From positions 1 through 64,000 of the forward strand of contig NZ_FNYD01000001.1 in assembly GCF_900109035.1 (NCBI RefSeq): 64,000 nt of DNA, written 5' to 3'. Numbering within the stretch: the first letter of the stretch is position 1; each line of letters opens with the position of its first letter. Under the pieces are notes generated by a model. It was given only the letters and a program-made list of their open reading frames with translations, was not told where the DNA came from and did no database searches. The stretch comes from Cribrihabitans marinus. Its GTDB lineage: Bacteria > Pseudomonadota > Alphaproteobacteria > Rhodobacterales > Rhodobacteraceae. This document shows, one piece after another, positions 9,612 through 18,681 of this stretch. The position numbers and the translations under genes are program-made.

Positions 9612-10523
9612 TCAGCGCGGCAGCCCGTCCTCGGGCTCGGCCTTGCCGGCGAGCCAGTGGCGAAAGGTGGTCAGCGCGGGGTCGCGCGCCTTTTCATGGG
9701 GCCAGACCAGGTAATAGGCGCCGCGCGCCTCGATCGGGCCGCCATGCGCGCGCCGCAGCCGCCCCGTCGCCAGGTCCTGCTCGGCCAGGTATTCCGGCAG
9801 CAGCGCCAGACCAAGACCGTGCAGCGCCGCCTGTATGATGGTCGAGAACTGATCGTGGATCGTGCCGGGCAGGGGGCCTTGCAGCGTAACGCCATGCGCG
9901 GTGAACCAGTCCTGCCAGGCATCGGGCCGGGTCTGGATGTGCAAAAGCGGCCGACGCAGCAGGTCGCGGGCCTGCGGCAGGCCACCCTGGGGCAGCATCC
10001 CGGGCGCGCCCACCGCTTCGACCCGCTCGCCGCGCAGCAGCAGCGCGTCGGTCCCGGGCCAGTCCGTTTTTCCGAAATGCAAAGCCGCATCAAAGGGTTC
10101 TCGGGCAAAGCTGAACGGGCGCAGCTGCGTCGTCATGTTGATCGTGACATCCGGGTGCAGCCGCGCGAAATCGGGTAGGCGGGGCATCAGCCACCGCATG
10201 CCGAAGGCGGGCAGGATCGCCAGGTTCAGCGTGCCGCCTGCCGGTTTCACCTGCAGCGACAGCGAGGCCTGCGCGATGCGGTTCAGCGCCGGGCGCACCT
10301 CGGCCAGGTAATCCCGCGCCGAAGGCGTCAGCGCCAGCCGCTTGCGGTCGCGCTGGATCAACCCGACCCCCATCTGCGCCTCGAGCGCCTGCAACTGCCG
10401 GCTCACCGCGCTTTGCGTCAGCGACAGTTCTTCGGCCACGGCCGAGGCCGAACCGAGCCGGTCCAGCGCTTCGAGCGCGCGCAGGGCCGCAAGCGAGGGC
10501 AGGAGGCGTCTGTTCGGGTTCAT
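9612..10523 (-). CDS. LysR-family (GcvA-like) transcriptional regulator
   Basis: The 303-residue protein has an N-terminal winged HTH (about 5-65: [20 protein letters not shown] then [10 protein letters not shown]) and a LysR effector-binding domain with the GcvA-type pattern ([16 protein letters not shown] near 255). The ATG at 10523 is chosen over a TTG at 10532. It is divergent from the glutaryl-CoA dehydrogenase gene across 98 bp, the usual layout for a LysR regulator and its target, so control of gcdH is likely but inferred. Confidence 0.88.
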   Translation of the reverse strand: MNPNRRLLPSLAALRALEALDRLGSASAVAEELSLTQSAVSRQLQALEAQMGVGLIQRDRKRLALTPSARDYLAEVRPALNRIAQASLSLQVKPAGGTLNLAILPAFGMRWLMPRLPDFARLHPDVTINMTTQLRPFSFAREPFDAALHFGKTDWPGTDALLLRGERVEAVGAPGMLPQGGLPQARDLLRRPLLHIQTRPDAWQDWFTAHGVTLQGPLPGTIHDQFSTIIQAALHGLGLALLPEYLAEQDLATGRLRRAHGGPIEARGAYYLVWPHEKARDPALTTFRHWLAGKAEPEDGLPR

Positions 10524-10621
10524 CCATGCCAAATACTCATGGAAACCCGCGAAAGTCTCGCTGTTTTTTGCGCTTTGCTCAGATTATGCTGCGCAGGATT
10601 TCCAGATTGAGGAGCCATGCC

Positions 10622-11851
10622 ATGAACGCCCCCGAGACCAAGCCTGCATTGCGCGCCAAGGATGCACCGGATCTGGGCCGCTTCGACTGGGAGGATCCGT
10701 TCCGCCTGTCGGACCAACTGTCCGAAGAGGAACGCATGATAGCGCAAAGCGCGCGGTCCTATGCCAGGGAAAAGCTGATGCCGCGCATCACCGACGCCTT
10801 CCGGAACGAGGAAACCGACCCCGAGATTTTTCGCGAGATGGGCGATATGGGGCTGCTGGGCACCACCATCCCCGAGGAATATGGCGGGCTGGGGTCCGGC
10901 TACGTGTCCTACGGGCTGGTCGCGCGCGAGGTCGAGCGCGTGGATTCGGGCTACCGCTCGATGATGTCGGTGCAAAGTTCGCTGGTGATGTACCCGATCT
11001 ATGCCTACGGCTCGGAGGAGCAGCGCCGGAAATACCTGCCGAAACTGGCCAGCGGCGAATGGATCGGCTGTTTCGGCCTGACCGAGCCGGATGCCGGCAG
11101 CGACCCGGCCGGCATGAAGACCCGCGCCGAAAGGACCGAAGGCGGATATCGCCTGACCGGCAGCAAGATGTGGATCTCGAACGCACCGATTGCCGATGTC
11201 TTCGTCGTCTGGGCCAAGTCCGACGCCCATGACGGGCGCATCCGCGGCTTTGTGCTGGACAAGGGCGCCAAGGGGCTGAGCGCGCCGAAGATCGAGAACA
11301 AGCTGTCGCTGCGCGCCTCGATCACCGGCGAAATCGTGCTCGATGGCGTCGAGGTGGGCGATGAGGCGCTGCTGCCGCATGTTTCGGGCCTCAAGGGGCC
11401 GTTCGGATGCCTCAACCGCGCGCGCTATGGCATCAGCTGGGGCGCGATGGGCGCGGCCGAGGCCTGCTGGCACGGCGCCCGCCAATACGGGCTGGACCGG
11501 CAACAGTTCAACCGGCCGCTGGCGCAGACCCAGCTGTTCCAGCGCAAGCTGGCCGACATGCAGACCGAGATCGCGCTGGGGCTGCAGGCGTCACTGCGCG
11601 TCGGGCGGCTGATGGACGAGGCCAATGCCGCGCCCGAGATGATCTCGATCGTCAAGCGCAACAACTGCGGCAAGGCGCTGGACATCGCGCGCATGGCCCG
11701 CGACATGCATGGCGGCAACGGCATCAGCCTGGAGTTCCACGTCATCCGGCACATGGTGAACCTGGAGACGGTGAACACCTACGAGGGCACCCACGACGTG
11801 CATGCCCTGATCCTGGGCCGGGCCCAGACCGGCTTGCAGGCGTTCTTCTAA
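10622..11851 (+). CDS. gcdH: Glutaryl-CoA dehydrogenase
   Basis: The 409-residue acyl-CoA dehydrogenase oxidatively decarboxylates glutaryl-CoA to crotonyl-CoA in lysine/tryptophan breakdown. It closely follows the mitochondrial pattern: [20 protein letters not shown] (substrate-binding Arg/Ser), [14 protein letters not shown] (FAD/substrate loop) and [15 protein letters not shown] with the catalytic Glu at about 388. The ATG at 10622 has a GAGGAG site 9 bp upstream; the longer open frame from 10526 is not protein-like. Confidence 0.94.
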   Translation: MNAPETKPALRAKDAPDLGRFDWEDPFRLSDQLSEEERMIAQSARSYAREKLMPRITDAFRNEETDPEIFREMGDMGLLGTTIPEEYGGLGSGYVSYGLVAREVERVDSGYRSMMSVQSSLVMYPIYAYGSEEQRRKYLPKLASGEWIGCFGLTEPDAGSDPAGMKTRAERTEGGYRLTGSKMWISNAPIADVFVVWAKSDAHDGRIRGFVLDKGAKGLSAPKIENKLSLRASITGEIVLDGVEVGDEALLPHVSGLKGPFGCLNRARYGISWGAMGAAEACWHGARQYGLDRQQFNRPLAQTQLFQRKLADMQTEIALGLQASLRVGRLMDEANAAPEMISIVKRNNCGKALDIARMARDMHGGNGISLEFHVIRHMVNLETVNTYEGTHDVHALILGRAQTGLQAFF

Positions 11852-11861
11852 GCTCGCAAGC

Positions 11862-11889
11862 GGGCGCGGGCCGGAGACGGCCCGTGCCC
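11862..11889. terminator. Hairpin between convergent genes, terminator-like
   Basis: A 12-bp stem with one G-T pair (GGGCGCGGGCCG, loop GAGA, CGGCCCGTGCCC) lies 10 bp after the gcdH stop, between gcdH and the convergent phosphotransferase gene. It lacks a T-tract, so it may act as a weak terminator or a 3'-end stabiliser. Confidence 0.45.
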
Positions 11890-11984
11890 GGCCCATTGTC
11901 CGATATTCTCATAATCTGTATTATGGTAACATCTTTGCTGTAGGCGAACGGCCCCCGGGTACGCACGCGCACTCCCTGGTGAGA

Positions 11985-13034
11985 CTAGCGCTCCAGGGCC
12001 CTCAACCCCATCTGGGCGAAGGTCGGCACGTAACCCCCCAGCTTGAAACCATGTTCCGGGTTCGACGCGTTGCCGTCCAGGGCGCGCTTGTAGACACCTT
12101 GCAGGATCCCGGCCATGCGGAAGAACGCGAAGGACAGGTAGAAGCCGAACCGCTCGATCCCGGCGATGTCGCGGCGGCGGCAATAGGCCTCGATGAATGC
12201 GGCGTCCTCGGGCAGCCCGAACTCCGCCCTCCGGATGCCGGCCAGGCCGCGACCCTCGCGCCCGGGCGGCAGCTGCCATTGCATGATCACCGCCGCCAGA
12301 TCGGCATAAGGATGGCCGATCGTCGACAGCTCCCAGTCCAGCACGCCCAGACATCCCGTGCCGTCGCGCCGGAACATCAGGTTGTCGATGCGATAGTCGC
12401 CGTGGACAAGCGTGCGTTGGCCGTCATCACCCGGCAAGGCCGCGGGCAACGCGGCGATCAGTTCCTCCATCTCGGGCAAGCTCTGCGTCTCGGCCGCGCG
12501 GTATTGCTTGGTCCAGCGCGCGATCTGGCGTTCGAAGTAATTCCCGCCGGGTCCGAAATCGTCCAGCCCGGCAGCCTCGATATCGACCTCGTGCAATGCG
12601 GCAAGAACGCGGTTCATCTCGTCGATGACCGCACCACGCGCCTCGGCGTCGAGATCCGGCATCAGAGGTTCGGCGAAGTTGCGACCGTCCAGGTGCTCCA
12701 TCACGTAGAAGGCCGAACCGATCACCTCCGGATCCTCGCACAGCAGATGCATACGCGGGACCGGCACCTGGGTTCCGCCCAGCGCCTGCTGCACGCGAAA
12801 CTCTCGTTCGACTGCATGCGCGGATTTCAGGATGGCACCCATCGGCTTGCGCCGCAGGACATAGCGCTGACCGGGCGTTTCCAGCAGGTAGGTCGGATTG
12901 GATTGACCGGTTTCGAACTTGCGCGCGGCAACCGGGCCACGAAACCCCTCGAGCCGGTTTTCCAGGTAGGCCGCCACTGCATCGGTATCGAGGTCCTGAC
13001 CGCCCTGCCCCAAAACGTCCGATTCTTGCGCCAT
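11985..13034 (-). CDS. Phosphotransferase family (APH/ACAD10-like kinase)
   Basis: The 349-residue protein is an aminoglycoside-phosphotransferase-fold kinase of the ACAD10/11-like type. It shows the nucleotide loop QSNPTYLLETPGQRYVLRRKP (conserved Lys near 67), the catalytic loop LVHGDYRIDNLMF near 213 and the metal motif VLDWELSTIGHPYADLA near 232. In bacteria these lie near acyl-CoA dehydrogenases and may phosphorylate hydroxy-acids; antibiotic resistance is not implied. The ATG at 13034 has a GGGAGAG ribosome site. Convergent with gcdH, also an acyl-CoA dehydrogenase. Confidence 0.85.
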   Translation of the reverse strand: MAQESDVLGQGGQDLDTDAVAAYLENRLEGFRGPVAARKFETGQSNPTYLLETPGQRYVLRRKPMGAILKSAHAVEREFRVQQALGGTQVPVPRMHLLCEDPEVIGSAFYVMEHLDGRNFAEPLMPDLDAEARGAVIDEMNRVLAALHEVDIEAAGLDDFGPGGNYFERQIARWTKQYRAAETQSLPEMEELIAALPAALPGDDGQRTLVHGDYRIDNLMFRRDGTGCLGVLDWELSTIGHPYADLAAVIMQWQLPPGREGRGLAGIRRAEFGLPEDAAFIEAYCRRRDIAGIERFGFYLSFAFFRMAGILQGVYKRALDGNASNPEHGFKLGGYVPTFAQMGLRALER

Positions 13035-13257
13035 TCGCACTCTCCCGCCGCATAGTCGCCCAAGAGGCCGGATCAGGATCGCACCGGCCGTTCGGATTGG
13101 CAACGGGGCCGTCGGCAGCCTCTTTCCGGCGGATTCCCGCGTGCTATGCACAAATGGTTGACGCAGCGGCATCACGCTTCCGCGAACCGTGGAAGCCCAT
13201 CTGGACAAAGCGCGGCGAGGGCCTGTATCAGAATCGCGTCTATGGGGATGCAAGTGA

Positions 13258-13710
13258 ATGGCACGAGTTCTGGTTCTGAACGGGCCCAACCTCAACTTGT
13301 TGGGCATCCGGCAGCCCGAGGTATACGGAGCGACCACACTTGAAATGATCGACGCCGCCTGCCATGCGCATGGCGAGGCTAGCGGGCTGGCGATCACTTG
13401 CCGGCAAAGCAACCACGAAGGCGTGCTTGTCGACGCCATTCACGAAGCCCGCGGGACGCAGGACGGTATCGTCCTGAACGCGGGCGCCTATACCCACAGC
13501 TCGATCGCCCTGCGCGATGCCATTTCGTCGGTTGCGCTTCCGGTGGTCGAGGTGCACCTGTCCAACATCCACGCGCGCGAGGCGTTCCGCCACCAATCGC
13601 ATATCGCGCCTGTGGCCCTAGGGCAGATCTGCGGCTTCGGGGCGCAGGGCTATATCCTGGCGCTAGACGCGCTGGCCGCGCATCTTGATGGCGGGACGAG
13701 CGCCCCATGA
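13258..13710 (+). CDS. aroQ: Type II 3-dehydroquinate dehydratase
   Basis: The 150-residue enzyme dehydrates 3-dehydroquinate in the shikimate pathway. All hallmarks are present: LNGPNLNLLGIRQPEVYG with R18 and the catalytic Y23, NAGAYTHSS (N74, H80), EVHLSNIHARE with the catalytic H100, and R111. Type II enzymes form dodecamers. Its last codons overlap the luxR-type gene by ATGA. The 223 bp between it and the divergent phosphotransferase gene show no further ORF. Confidence 0.95.
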   Translation: MARVLVLNGPNLNLLGIRQPEVYGATTLEMIDAACHAHGEASGLAITCRQSNHEGVLVDAIHEARGTQDGIVLNAGAYTHSSIALRDAISSVALPVVEVHLSNIHAREAFRHQSHIAPVALGQICGFGAQGYILALDALAAHLDGGTSAP

Positions 13711-14465
13711 AACTGACCGACTACCTGACCTTCCTCAGCTACTCCAAGACACTCGAGGAGCTGTGGGCCGCCCATACCGAGCAGATGGCCGAGTACGGCT
13801 TCGTCCGCCTTCTCTACGGGTTCACGCAGTTTCGCACCGCCACATCTCTGGGCGACCCCGAGGATTTCGTCATCCTCACCAACCATTGCCAGGATTACAT
13901 CGACGGGTTTATCAACTCGGGGCTGTATTTCCATGCGCCGATGCTGCGATGGGCGCTCGAGAACGAGGGCGCCGGCAGCTGGCGCATGATCTCGGAACTG
14001 ATGGTGACCGAAGCCGCCGATTGCCCGAAAATGCGCGAGGTTCACGCGTTCAACGCCCGGTTCGGGGTCAAGGCCGGCTACACGGTCAGCTTCAACTCGG
14101 TCTCGCCGCGGGCCAAGGGGGCGATCTCGCTCTGCGCGGCCAAACATCTGGACCAGGCCGCGGTCGATGCGATCTGGGCCGAGCACGGCCAGGATTTGCT
14201 ACTGATGAACAACATGGCGCATCTCAAGATCCTGACCCTGCCCTATACCGCGCCGAACCGCGCGCTGACCCGGCGGCAGCGCGAGGCGCTGCAATGGGTG
14301 GGCGACGGCAAGACCATCCAGGACATCGCCATGTTGATGGGCCTGACTTCCGCGACGGTTGAAAAGCACCTGCGCCTTGCCCGCGAATCGCTGGCGGTCG
14401 AGACCACGGCCCAGGCGGTTCTCAAGGCGACTTTGCAGAACCAAATGTTCTTGGTCGAAGCCTGA
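13707..14465 (+). CDS. LuxR-family autoinducer-binding regulator (solo)
   Basis: The 252-residue protein has an N-terminal autoinducer-binding domain (about 15-165; LLYGFTQF, YFHAPMLRWALEN, GYTVSFNS) and a C-terminal GerE HTH (about 188-245; LTRRQREALQWVGDGKTIQD then ATVEKHLRLARESL). It starts inside the aroQ stop (ATGA), so it is translationally coupled to a housekeeping gene. No luxI synthase is visible nearby, which makes it an orphan. The usual D-P-x-V of AHL receptors is not intact (HAPMLRW), so a different ligand, or none, is possible. Confidence 0.85.
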   Translation: MKLTDYLTFLSYSKTLEELWAAHTEQMAEYGFVRLLYGFTQFRTATSLGDPEDFVILTNHCQDYIDGFINSGLYFHAPMLRWALENEGAGSWRMISELMVTEAADCPKMREVHAFNARFGVKAGYTVSFNSVSPRAKGAISLCAAKHLDQAAVDAIWAEHGQDLLLMNNMAHLKILTLPYTAPNRALTRRQREALQWVGDGKTIQDIAMLMGLTSATVEKHLRLARESLAVETTAQAVLKATLQNQMFLVEA

Positions 14466-14518
14466 CGGCGTCTATATCTTGTCCAATCCCAAAGAAAGTG
14501 ACCTAAGGTAAGGAAAAC

Positions 14519-14557
14519 ATGACTTTCGGATGTGCCCCCATTTGCGCAATATGGTGA
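14519..14557 (+). CDS. Possible 12-residue small ORF
   Basis: ATG at 14519 is preceded by TAAGGA at 4 bp and encodes MTFGCAPICAIW before a TGA. The ribosome site is good for so short an ORF, and two cysteines in twelve residues recall small regulatory ORFs. It lies 53 bp after the luxR stop at the start of the candidate RNA. Chance cannot be excluded. Confidence 0.25.
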   Translation: MTFGCAPICAIW

Positions 14558-14718
14558 TGTTCCGTGAGTGGTGGCTTTGGCCTGGGAACCTAGGGAAAGA
14601 ACCCCTGCGATATCAGGGCTCTTCTGACCGTCCGTAGCAGATGTGTATTTTCCGCGTCTGACGAAGGAGCTTATGGGGGACCCCAACCATCCCCATCGAT
14701 GGGGTTGTCCTGTTAACG

Positions 14719-14758
14719 ACGGCGGTGCTGGTTCAGTCCGGCACCGCCGTTTTCATTT
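14719..14758 (+). terminator. Rho-independent terminator
   Basis: A 13-bp stem with one G-T pair (ACGGCGGTGCTGG, loop TTCAGT, CCGGCACCGCCGT) is followed by TTTCATTT. It ends a plus-strand transcript that must come from luxR or from a separate RNA gene. Confidence 0.85.
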
Positions 14759-14770
14759 GCGCCCCCGGTC

Positions 14771-14803
14771 AAAGGAAAACCGGCCACCCGAGGGGGCGGC
14801 CGG
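14771..14803 (-). terminator. Rho-independent terminator of rpsB-tsf
   Basis: On the minus strand, CCGGCCGCCC, loop CCTC, GGGTGGCCGG (10-bp stem with one G-T pair) is followed by TTTTCCTTT. It lies about 35 bp past the tsf stop. Confidence 0.85.
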
Positions 14804-14837
14804 CGTTACCATACCGAAATATAAAGGCGTTTCCGCC

Positions 14838-15713
14838 TTACCCCTGGGCCGCCTTGGCGACCTCTTCGGCAAAGTTCTCTTCCTTCTTCTCGATGCCTTC
14901 GCCCACTTCCAGCCGGATGAAACCGGTGATGGTGGCGCCCGCTTCCTTGGCGGCGGCTTCGACGGTCAGGTCCGGGTTCACCACGAACTGCTGGTTGAGC
15001 AGCGTCGATTCGGCGACGAACTTCTTCATGCGCCCCTCGATCATCTTCTCGATCACCTGCTCGGGCTTGCCCGACTCGCGCGCGATGTCCATCTGGACCT
15101 GCTTTTCCTTCTCGACGACCGAGGCGTCCATGTCGGCCTCGCTCAGCGCGGCGGGGTTGACCGCGGCGATGTGCATGGCGATCTGTTTGCCGATCGCGTC
15201 GTCGCCGCCCGACAGGGCGACCAGCACGCCGATCTTGCCCATCCCGGGCGCAGCGGCGTTGTGAACATAGGACACGACCGTGTCGCCCTGGATCTTGGCC
15301 ATCCGGCGCAGGGTCATGTTCTCGCCAACGGTGGCGATCTTGTCGGTCATGGTGTCGGCCACGCTCTTGCCGCCCAGATCCGCCTGCGCCAGCGCGTCGA
15401 CGTCATCGACCTTGAGCGCGGCGGTGGCGATGCCCGAGACCATGTCCTGGAACTCGGCATTCTTGGCGACGAAATCGGTCTCGGCGTTGACCTCGACGGC
15501 CACGCCGGTTCCGCCGTCGACCACGACCGCGACCAGGCCCTCGGCCGCCGTGCGGCCGGATTTCTTGGCCGCCTTTGCCAGGCCCTTGGTGCGCAGCCAG
15601 TCGACCGCGGCCTGCATGTCGCCGGCGGTTTCGGTCAGCGCCTTCTTGGCGTCCATCATGCCGGCGCCGGTTGCGTCGCGCAGTTCCTTCACGAGTGCAG
15701 CTGTGATTGCCAT
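14838..15713 (-). CDS. tsf: Translation elongation factor Ts
   Basis: The 291-residue protein is the nucleotide-exchange factor for EF-Tu. The N-terminal UBA-like domain contains [19 protein letters not shown] (residues 8-26), and the core includes the [13 protein letters not shown] motif near 78 that contacts EF-Tu. Length is typical. It follows rpsB on the minus strand after 78 bp, the near-universal rpsB-tsf pair, and ends in a hairpin terminator. Confidence 0.98.
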   Translation of the reverse strand: MAITAALVKELRDATGAGMMDAKKALTETAGDMQAAVDWLRTKGLAKAAKKSGRTAAEGLVAVVVDGGTGVAVEVNAETDFVAKNAEFQDMVSGIATAALKVDDVDALAQADLGGKSVADTMTDKIATVGENMTLRRMAKIQGDTVVSYVHNAAAPGMGKIGVLVALSGGDDAIGKQIAMHIAAVNPAALSEADMDASVVEKEKQVQMDIARESGKPEQVIEKMIEGRMKKFVAESTLLNQQFVVNPDLTVEAAAKEAGATITGFIRLEVGEGIEKKEENFAEEVAKAAQG

Positions 15714-15791
15714 CTCTCGGCTCTCCTCAAATCAAACGGGTCTGGGGCAGGATATCCCCTGCCCCGGTAATGCAGTTCCGTGACCGGGCGG

Positions 15792-16589
15792 TTACGCCTC
15801 GGCCGGGCTGTCCTCGGTGGCGGCGGGGGCGTCTGCCTCGGCCACGGCCTCCTCGGCGGGGGCCTCTTCCAGCGCGCCCAGGTCGACGCCGGCGGCGCCC
15901 AGCTGTGCCGACATGCCCTCGAGCGCCGCGCGCGAGGCCAGGTCGCAATAGAGCGAAATGGCGCGGGCCGCGTCGTCGTTGCCCGGAATGATGTATTCCA
16001 CCCCGTCGGGCGAACAGTTGGTGTCGACAACGGCAACCACAGGAATGCCCAGCTTCTTGGCCTCGGCAATGGCCAGCGCCTCTTTCTTGACGTCGATCAC
16101 AAAGAGGAGATCCGGCGTGCCGCCCATCTCGCGGATGCCGCCCAGCGACGCTTCCAGCTTCTGCTGGTCGCGCTCCATGCCCAGGCGTTCCTTCTTGGTC
16201 AGGCCCTCGGCGCCACCGGCCATCGCCTCGTCGATCTGCTTGAGGCGGTTGATCGACTGCGAAACGGTTTTCCAGTTGGTCAGCGTGCCGCCCAGCCAAC
16301 GGTGGTTCATGTAATACTGCGCCGACTTCTCGGCGGCTTCGGCGATCGGCTGGCTGGCCTGGCGCTTGGTGCCCACGAACAGCACGCGGCCGCCCTTGGC
16401 CACGGTGTCGCGAATGACCTGCAGCGCCTGGTCCAGCATCGGGACGGTCTGGGTCAGGTCCATGATGTGGATGCCGTTGCGCTCGCCATAGATGAAGGGC
16501 GACATGCGCGGGTTCCAGCGCTGGGTCTGGTGGCCGAAGTGAACGCCGGCTTCGAGCAGCTGGCGCATGGTGAACTCGGGAAGAGCCAT
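15792..16589 (-). CDS. rpsB: 30S ribosomal protein S2
   Basis: The 265-residue protein starts [20 protein letters not shown] and shows the S2 signatures [19 protein letters not shown] and [12 protein letters not shown]. An acidic Ala/Glu-rich tail (from about residue 235) is common in alphaproteobacteria. The ATG at 16589 has an AAAGGA site; the open frame further upstream is leader. Promoter and a leader of about 120 nt lie upstream, where autoregulation by S2 would be expected from other bacteria. Confidence 0.98.
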   Translation of the reverse strand: MALPEFTMRQLLEAGVHFGHQTQRWNPRMSPFIYGERNGIHIMDLTQTVPMLDQALQVIRDTVAKGGRVLFVGTKRQASQPIAEAAEKSAQYYMNHRWLGGTLTNWKTVSQSINRLKQIDEAMAGGAEGLTKKERLGMERDQQKLEASLGGIREMGGTPDLLFVIDVKKEALAIAEAKKLGIPVVAVVDTNCSPDGVEYIIPGNDDAARAISLYCDLASRAALEGMSAQLGAAGVDLGALEEAPAEEAVAEADAPAATEDSPAEA

Positions 16590-16718
16590 GCAGTTTTTCC
16601 TTTCCGGTTTACGCCTCGGCGGGGGTGTAAGCGCGAAGTTGCCTCCGAGCCAACCGGCGGTCTGTCGGGGATGTCTCCCCCGAACAGGCCAAACCCCGCC
16701 TGCGGGATGAATGGCGCG

Positions 16719-16747
16719 CGTATAGGCCAGCGGCGCAGGCAGCGCAA
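16719..16747 (-). promoter_or_regulatory. Sigma-70-type promoter for rpsB-tsf
   Basis: On the minus strand, TTGCGC (-35), a 17-bp spacer and TATACG (-10) sit directly after the olsA stop. The predicted transcript starts near 16712 and has a leader of about 120 nt. Confidence 0.65.
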
Positions 16748-16750
16748 CCC

Positions 16751-17587
16751 CTATTCCGGCCGCGCGGTCGCCGCCCGGTGGCCGCGGCGGACCTGGCTCT
16801 CCAGATGCGCGGCCACCGCCTTGCGGTCGGCGAAATCCGCGACCTTCACCGGCGGGTGATAGATCAGCAGGACCGATCCCTGGCGCCGCGCCGCCAGCGT
16901 CTTGAGCAGGTGCGGCGCGAACGCCATGTCGCCCCACCAGCCATAGAACCGCGCCGACTGGCCCTTCGGCGCGCGATAGACCACCGACACCGCCTGCACC
17001 TGCATGAAATCGCGCAATTCCTCCGAAAAGAAGGCGGCAAACAGCGTCGTCTTGAACGGCAGCACCCTGAGCCCGTCGGTCGATGTGCCCTCGGGAAAGA
17101 ACAGCAGTTTGTGCCCGGCCTTCAGCCGATCCTCGAACAAGCGGGTCTGCGCGCGCGCCTGCCGGCGGTCACGTTCGATGAAGACCGTGCCGGTGGCGCG
17201 GGCCAGCAGGCCGATGCCGGGCCAGCGGGCGACCTCGGCCTTGGAGACGAAATAGACCCGTTTGCGCGCGTTCAGCGCGAAGATGTCCAGCCATGACGAA
17301 TGATTGGCCACCACCGCACCGCGCGCTTTCATCAGCGTCCCGCGGGTGCGGTAGCCCATGCCCAGGATGCGAAACGCGTTGCGGCACACGAACTGGGTGA
17401 TGAAAGGCGTCACCGGCCGGCGCAGGCCGAAAAGCGGCGCCTCGACCAGGCGCACTGCCATCAGCACGACCAGACACACCAGGATCAGCACGATCAGCGC
17501 CGCACCGCGCAGAACCACGCGGACCCAGCCACCCGGCCCGATCCTGAACGCGTCGGGCGCCTCGTCGCTGTCCCAGGTCGGCGTCAT
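16751..17587 (-). CDS. olsA: 1-acyl-glycerol-3-phosphate/lyso-ornithine lipid O-acyltransferase
   Basis: The 278-residue membrane protein has an N-terminal hydrophobic helix (about 27-48) and PlsC-family motifs: NHSSWLD (the HX4D catalytic motif, near 97), FIERDRRQA, and [10 protein letters not shown] near 165. With OlsB immediately upstream it most likely acylates lyso-ornithine lipid; a role in phosphatidic acid synthesis is also possible. The start overlaps the olsB stop by ATGA, so the pair is translationally coupled. Confidence 0.88.
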   Translation of the reverse strand: MTPTWDSDEAPDAFRIGPGGWVRVVLRGAALIVLILVCLVVLMAVRLVEAPLFGLRRPVTPFITQFVCRNAFRILGMGYRTRGTLMKARGAVVANHSSWLDIFALNARKRVYFVSKAEVARWPGIGLLARATGTVFIERDRRQARAQTRLFEDRLKAGHKLLFFPEGTSTDGLRVLPFKTTLFAAFFSEELRDFMQVQAVSVVYRAPKGQSARFYGWWGDMAFAPHLLKTLAARRQGSVLLIYHPPVKVADFADRKAVAAHLESQVRRGHRAATARPE

Positions 17588-18336
17588 CGCGAATACAGCC
17601 GTTTCTGCCGGGCGTTCATCCGGGCGGTGTCCAGAACCAGGCAGACATCGGTGGTGTTGAACGCATGATCGACAAAGGCCCCCTCGCCCACATGGCCGCC
17701 CAGCCGCAGATAGGCCTTGATCAGCGCCGGCACCCGCAGCATCGCCGCGCGCCGGTCCAGCGCCTCGGGCGGCACAAGGTCCATGTCCTGAAAATGCCGC
17801 GCATGGGCCCGCACGCGCAGTTCCGGCGGGGCCAGATGCGCATGGTGCAGCAACGACAGCGGTTGCGCCAGCGCCTGCGGGTCGGTGCCGTGGAAACTGG
17901 CCACGCCGAACAGAATCTCGATGCCGTGCCGTTCCACATAATCGGCGAGGCCCGACCACAGGTGGAACATCGCCGTGCCGCCGCGATAGTCGGGATGCAG
18001 GCAGGACCGGCCCAGTTCCAGCAGCCGCCGGCCGCTTTTCCTGAGCACGCCCAGGTCGTACTCGTCCTCGGAATAGAACTGACCCAGCTCGGCGGCGCGC
18101 TCGCCCCGCAGCAGGCGATAGACGCCCACCACCTCGCCGCTCGCTGCATCGCACGCGATCATGTGGTCGAAGAACGGGTCGAACCGATCCCGTTCCAGAC
18201 CGCGCGCGTGATCCACCATCGCGCCACCGCTGCCCAGTTCGCGCACGAACACGTCATAGCGCAACCGCTGGGCGGCGCGCAGCTCGTCCTCGGTCTCGGC
18301 GATCTTGACGATAAAGCTCTGGCCGTTGTCGGGCAT
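17584..18336 (-). CDS. olsB: L-ornithine N(alpha)-acyltransferase (OlsB-like)
   Basis: The 250-residue GNAT-fold protein shows the OlsB/PEP-CTERM acyltransferase-like pattern: RYDVFVRELG near 30, the GRSCLHPDYRGG block near 110 and SFHGTDPQ near 150. OlsB transfers a 3-hydroxyacyl group from acyl-ACP to ornithine, the first step to ornithine lipids, which bacteria use when phosphate is short. The ATG at 18336 is chosen; the longer frame to 18402 does not fit the family. Overlaps olsA. Confidence 0.88.
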   Translation of the reverse strand: MPDNGQSFIVKIAETEDELRAAQRLRYDVFVRELGSGGAMVDHARGLERDRFDPFFDHMIACDAASGEVVGVYRLLRGERAAELGQFYSEDEYDLGVLRKSGRRLLELGRSCLHPDYRGGTAMFHLWSGLADYVERHGIEILFGVASFHGTDPQALAQPLSLLHHAHLAPPELRVRAHARHFQDMDLVPPEALDRRAAMLRVPALIKAYLRLGGHVGEGAFVDHAFNTTDVCLVLDTARMNARQKRLYSR

Positions 18337-18437
18337 GGGTTCCGGGCCGGTGGTGAAAGGGTCAGGGCGCTGATACCGCAGCCGTTGCGGACATGGCAAC
18401 ATGGCGCCGCGCCCAATCGCCGGCGTTAACCTTTCGT

Positions 18438-18629
18438 TTACTCATTTCCCGGATCAAGGACCGGCATCAGGGCAATTCGTGCGCCGTCGATCACCACTTT
18501 CCCCTGCTCGCGGAAATTCACGGTGATCTTGCCGCCGATATTGGACTGGACCTGGCCGGTACCCCACTCGGGACGGTCGGGATGGCGCACGAACATGCCC
18601 GGTGCAAGGATGGCATTCAGATCCGTCAT
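18438..18629 (-). CDS. DUF3553 small protein
   Basis: The 63-residue protein (PGMFVRHPDRPEWGTGQVQS, then a GGKITVNFREQGK block) matches the small DUF3553 family, which resembles the SH3-like domain that UvrD-type helicases use to contact RNA polymerase (WGxGxV core). No function is proven. The ATG at 18629 is divergent from the chpT gene across only 52 bp. Confidence 0.8.
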   Translation of the reverse strand: MTDLNAILAPGMFVRHPDRPEWGTGQVQSNIGGKITVNFREQGKVVIDGARIALMPVLDPGNE

Positions 18630-18681
18630 GTGTGGCCCTCGCCCTGCGGGGCCGGTGGCGGCCCGCAAAGAGAGGTATCGC

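Larger units (their letters stand above)
14500..14758 (+). ncRNA. Candidate structured RNA between luxR and tsf
   Basis: No credible long ORF fills this stretch, yet it is dense in complementary segments and ends in a strong plus-strand terminator with no plus-strand gene to serve except luxR. Visible pairs: GTTCC/GGAAC bracketing 14559-14588, CCCTG-N6-CAGGG near 14602-14618, CCCCCAT (14535-14541) with ATGGGGG (14673-14679), and a 14-bp palindrome CCCCATCGATGGGG (14691-14704). It could be a small RNA (a 6S-like RNA is one option) or an unusually structured luxR 3' UTR. The 5' end is a guess. Confidence 0.3.

Noticed and set aside
11910-11925. Palindrome CATAAT-N4-ATTATG as an operator or lux box.
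   Set aside because: It lies between two convergent gene ends, where an operator would have nothing to control; likely chance or a 3'-end hairpin.
14673-14840. ORF starting ATG at 14673 behind AAGGAG (MGDPNHPHRWGCPVNDGG...).
   Set aside because: It runs without a stop through two terminators and then antisense to tsf; the good ribosome site is probably coincidence or part of an RNA structure.
18426-18440. TTAACCTTTCGTTTA as a second CtrA box near olsB and DUF3553.
   Set aside because: Only 7 of 8 consensus bases match and it overlaps the end of the DUF3553 gene; too weak to call.
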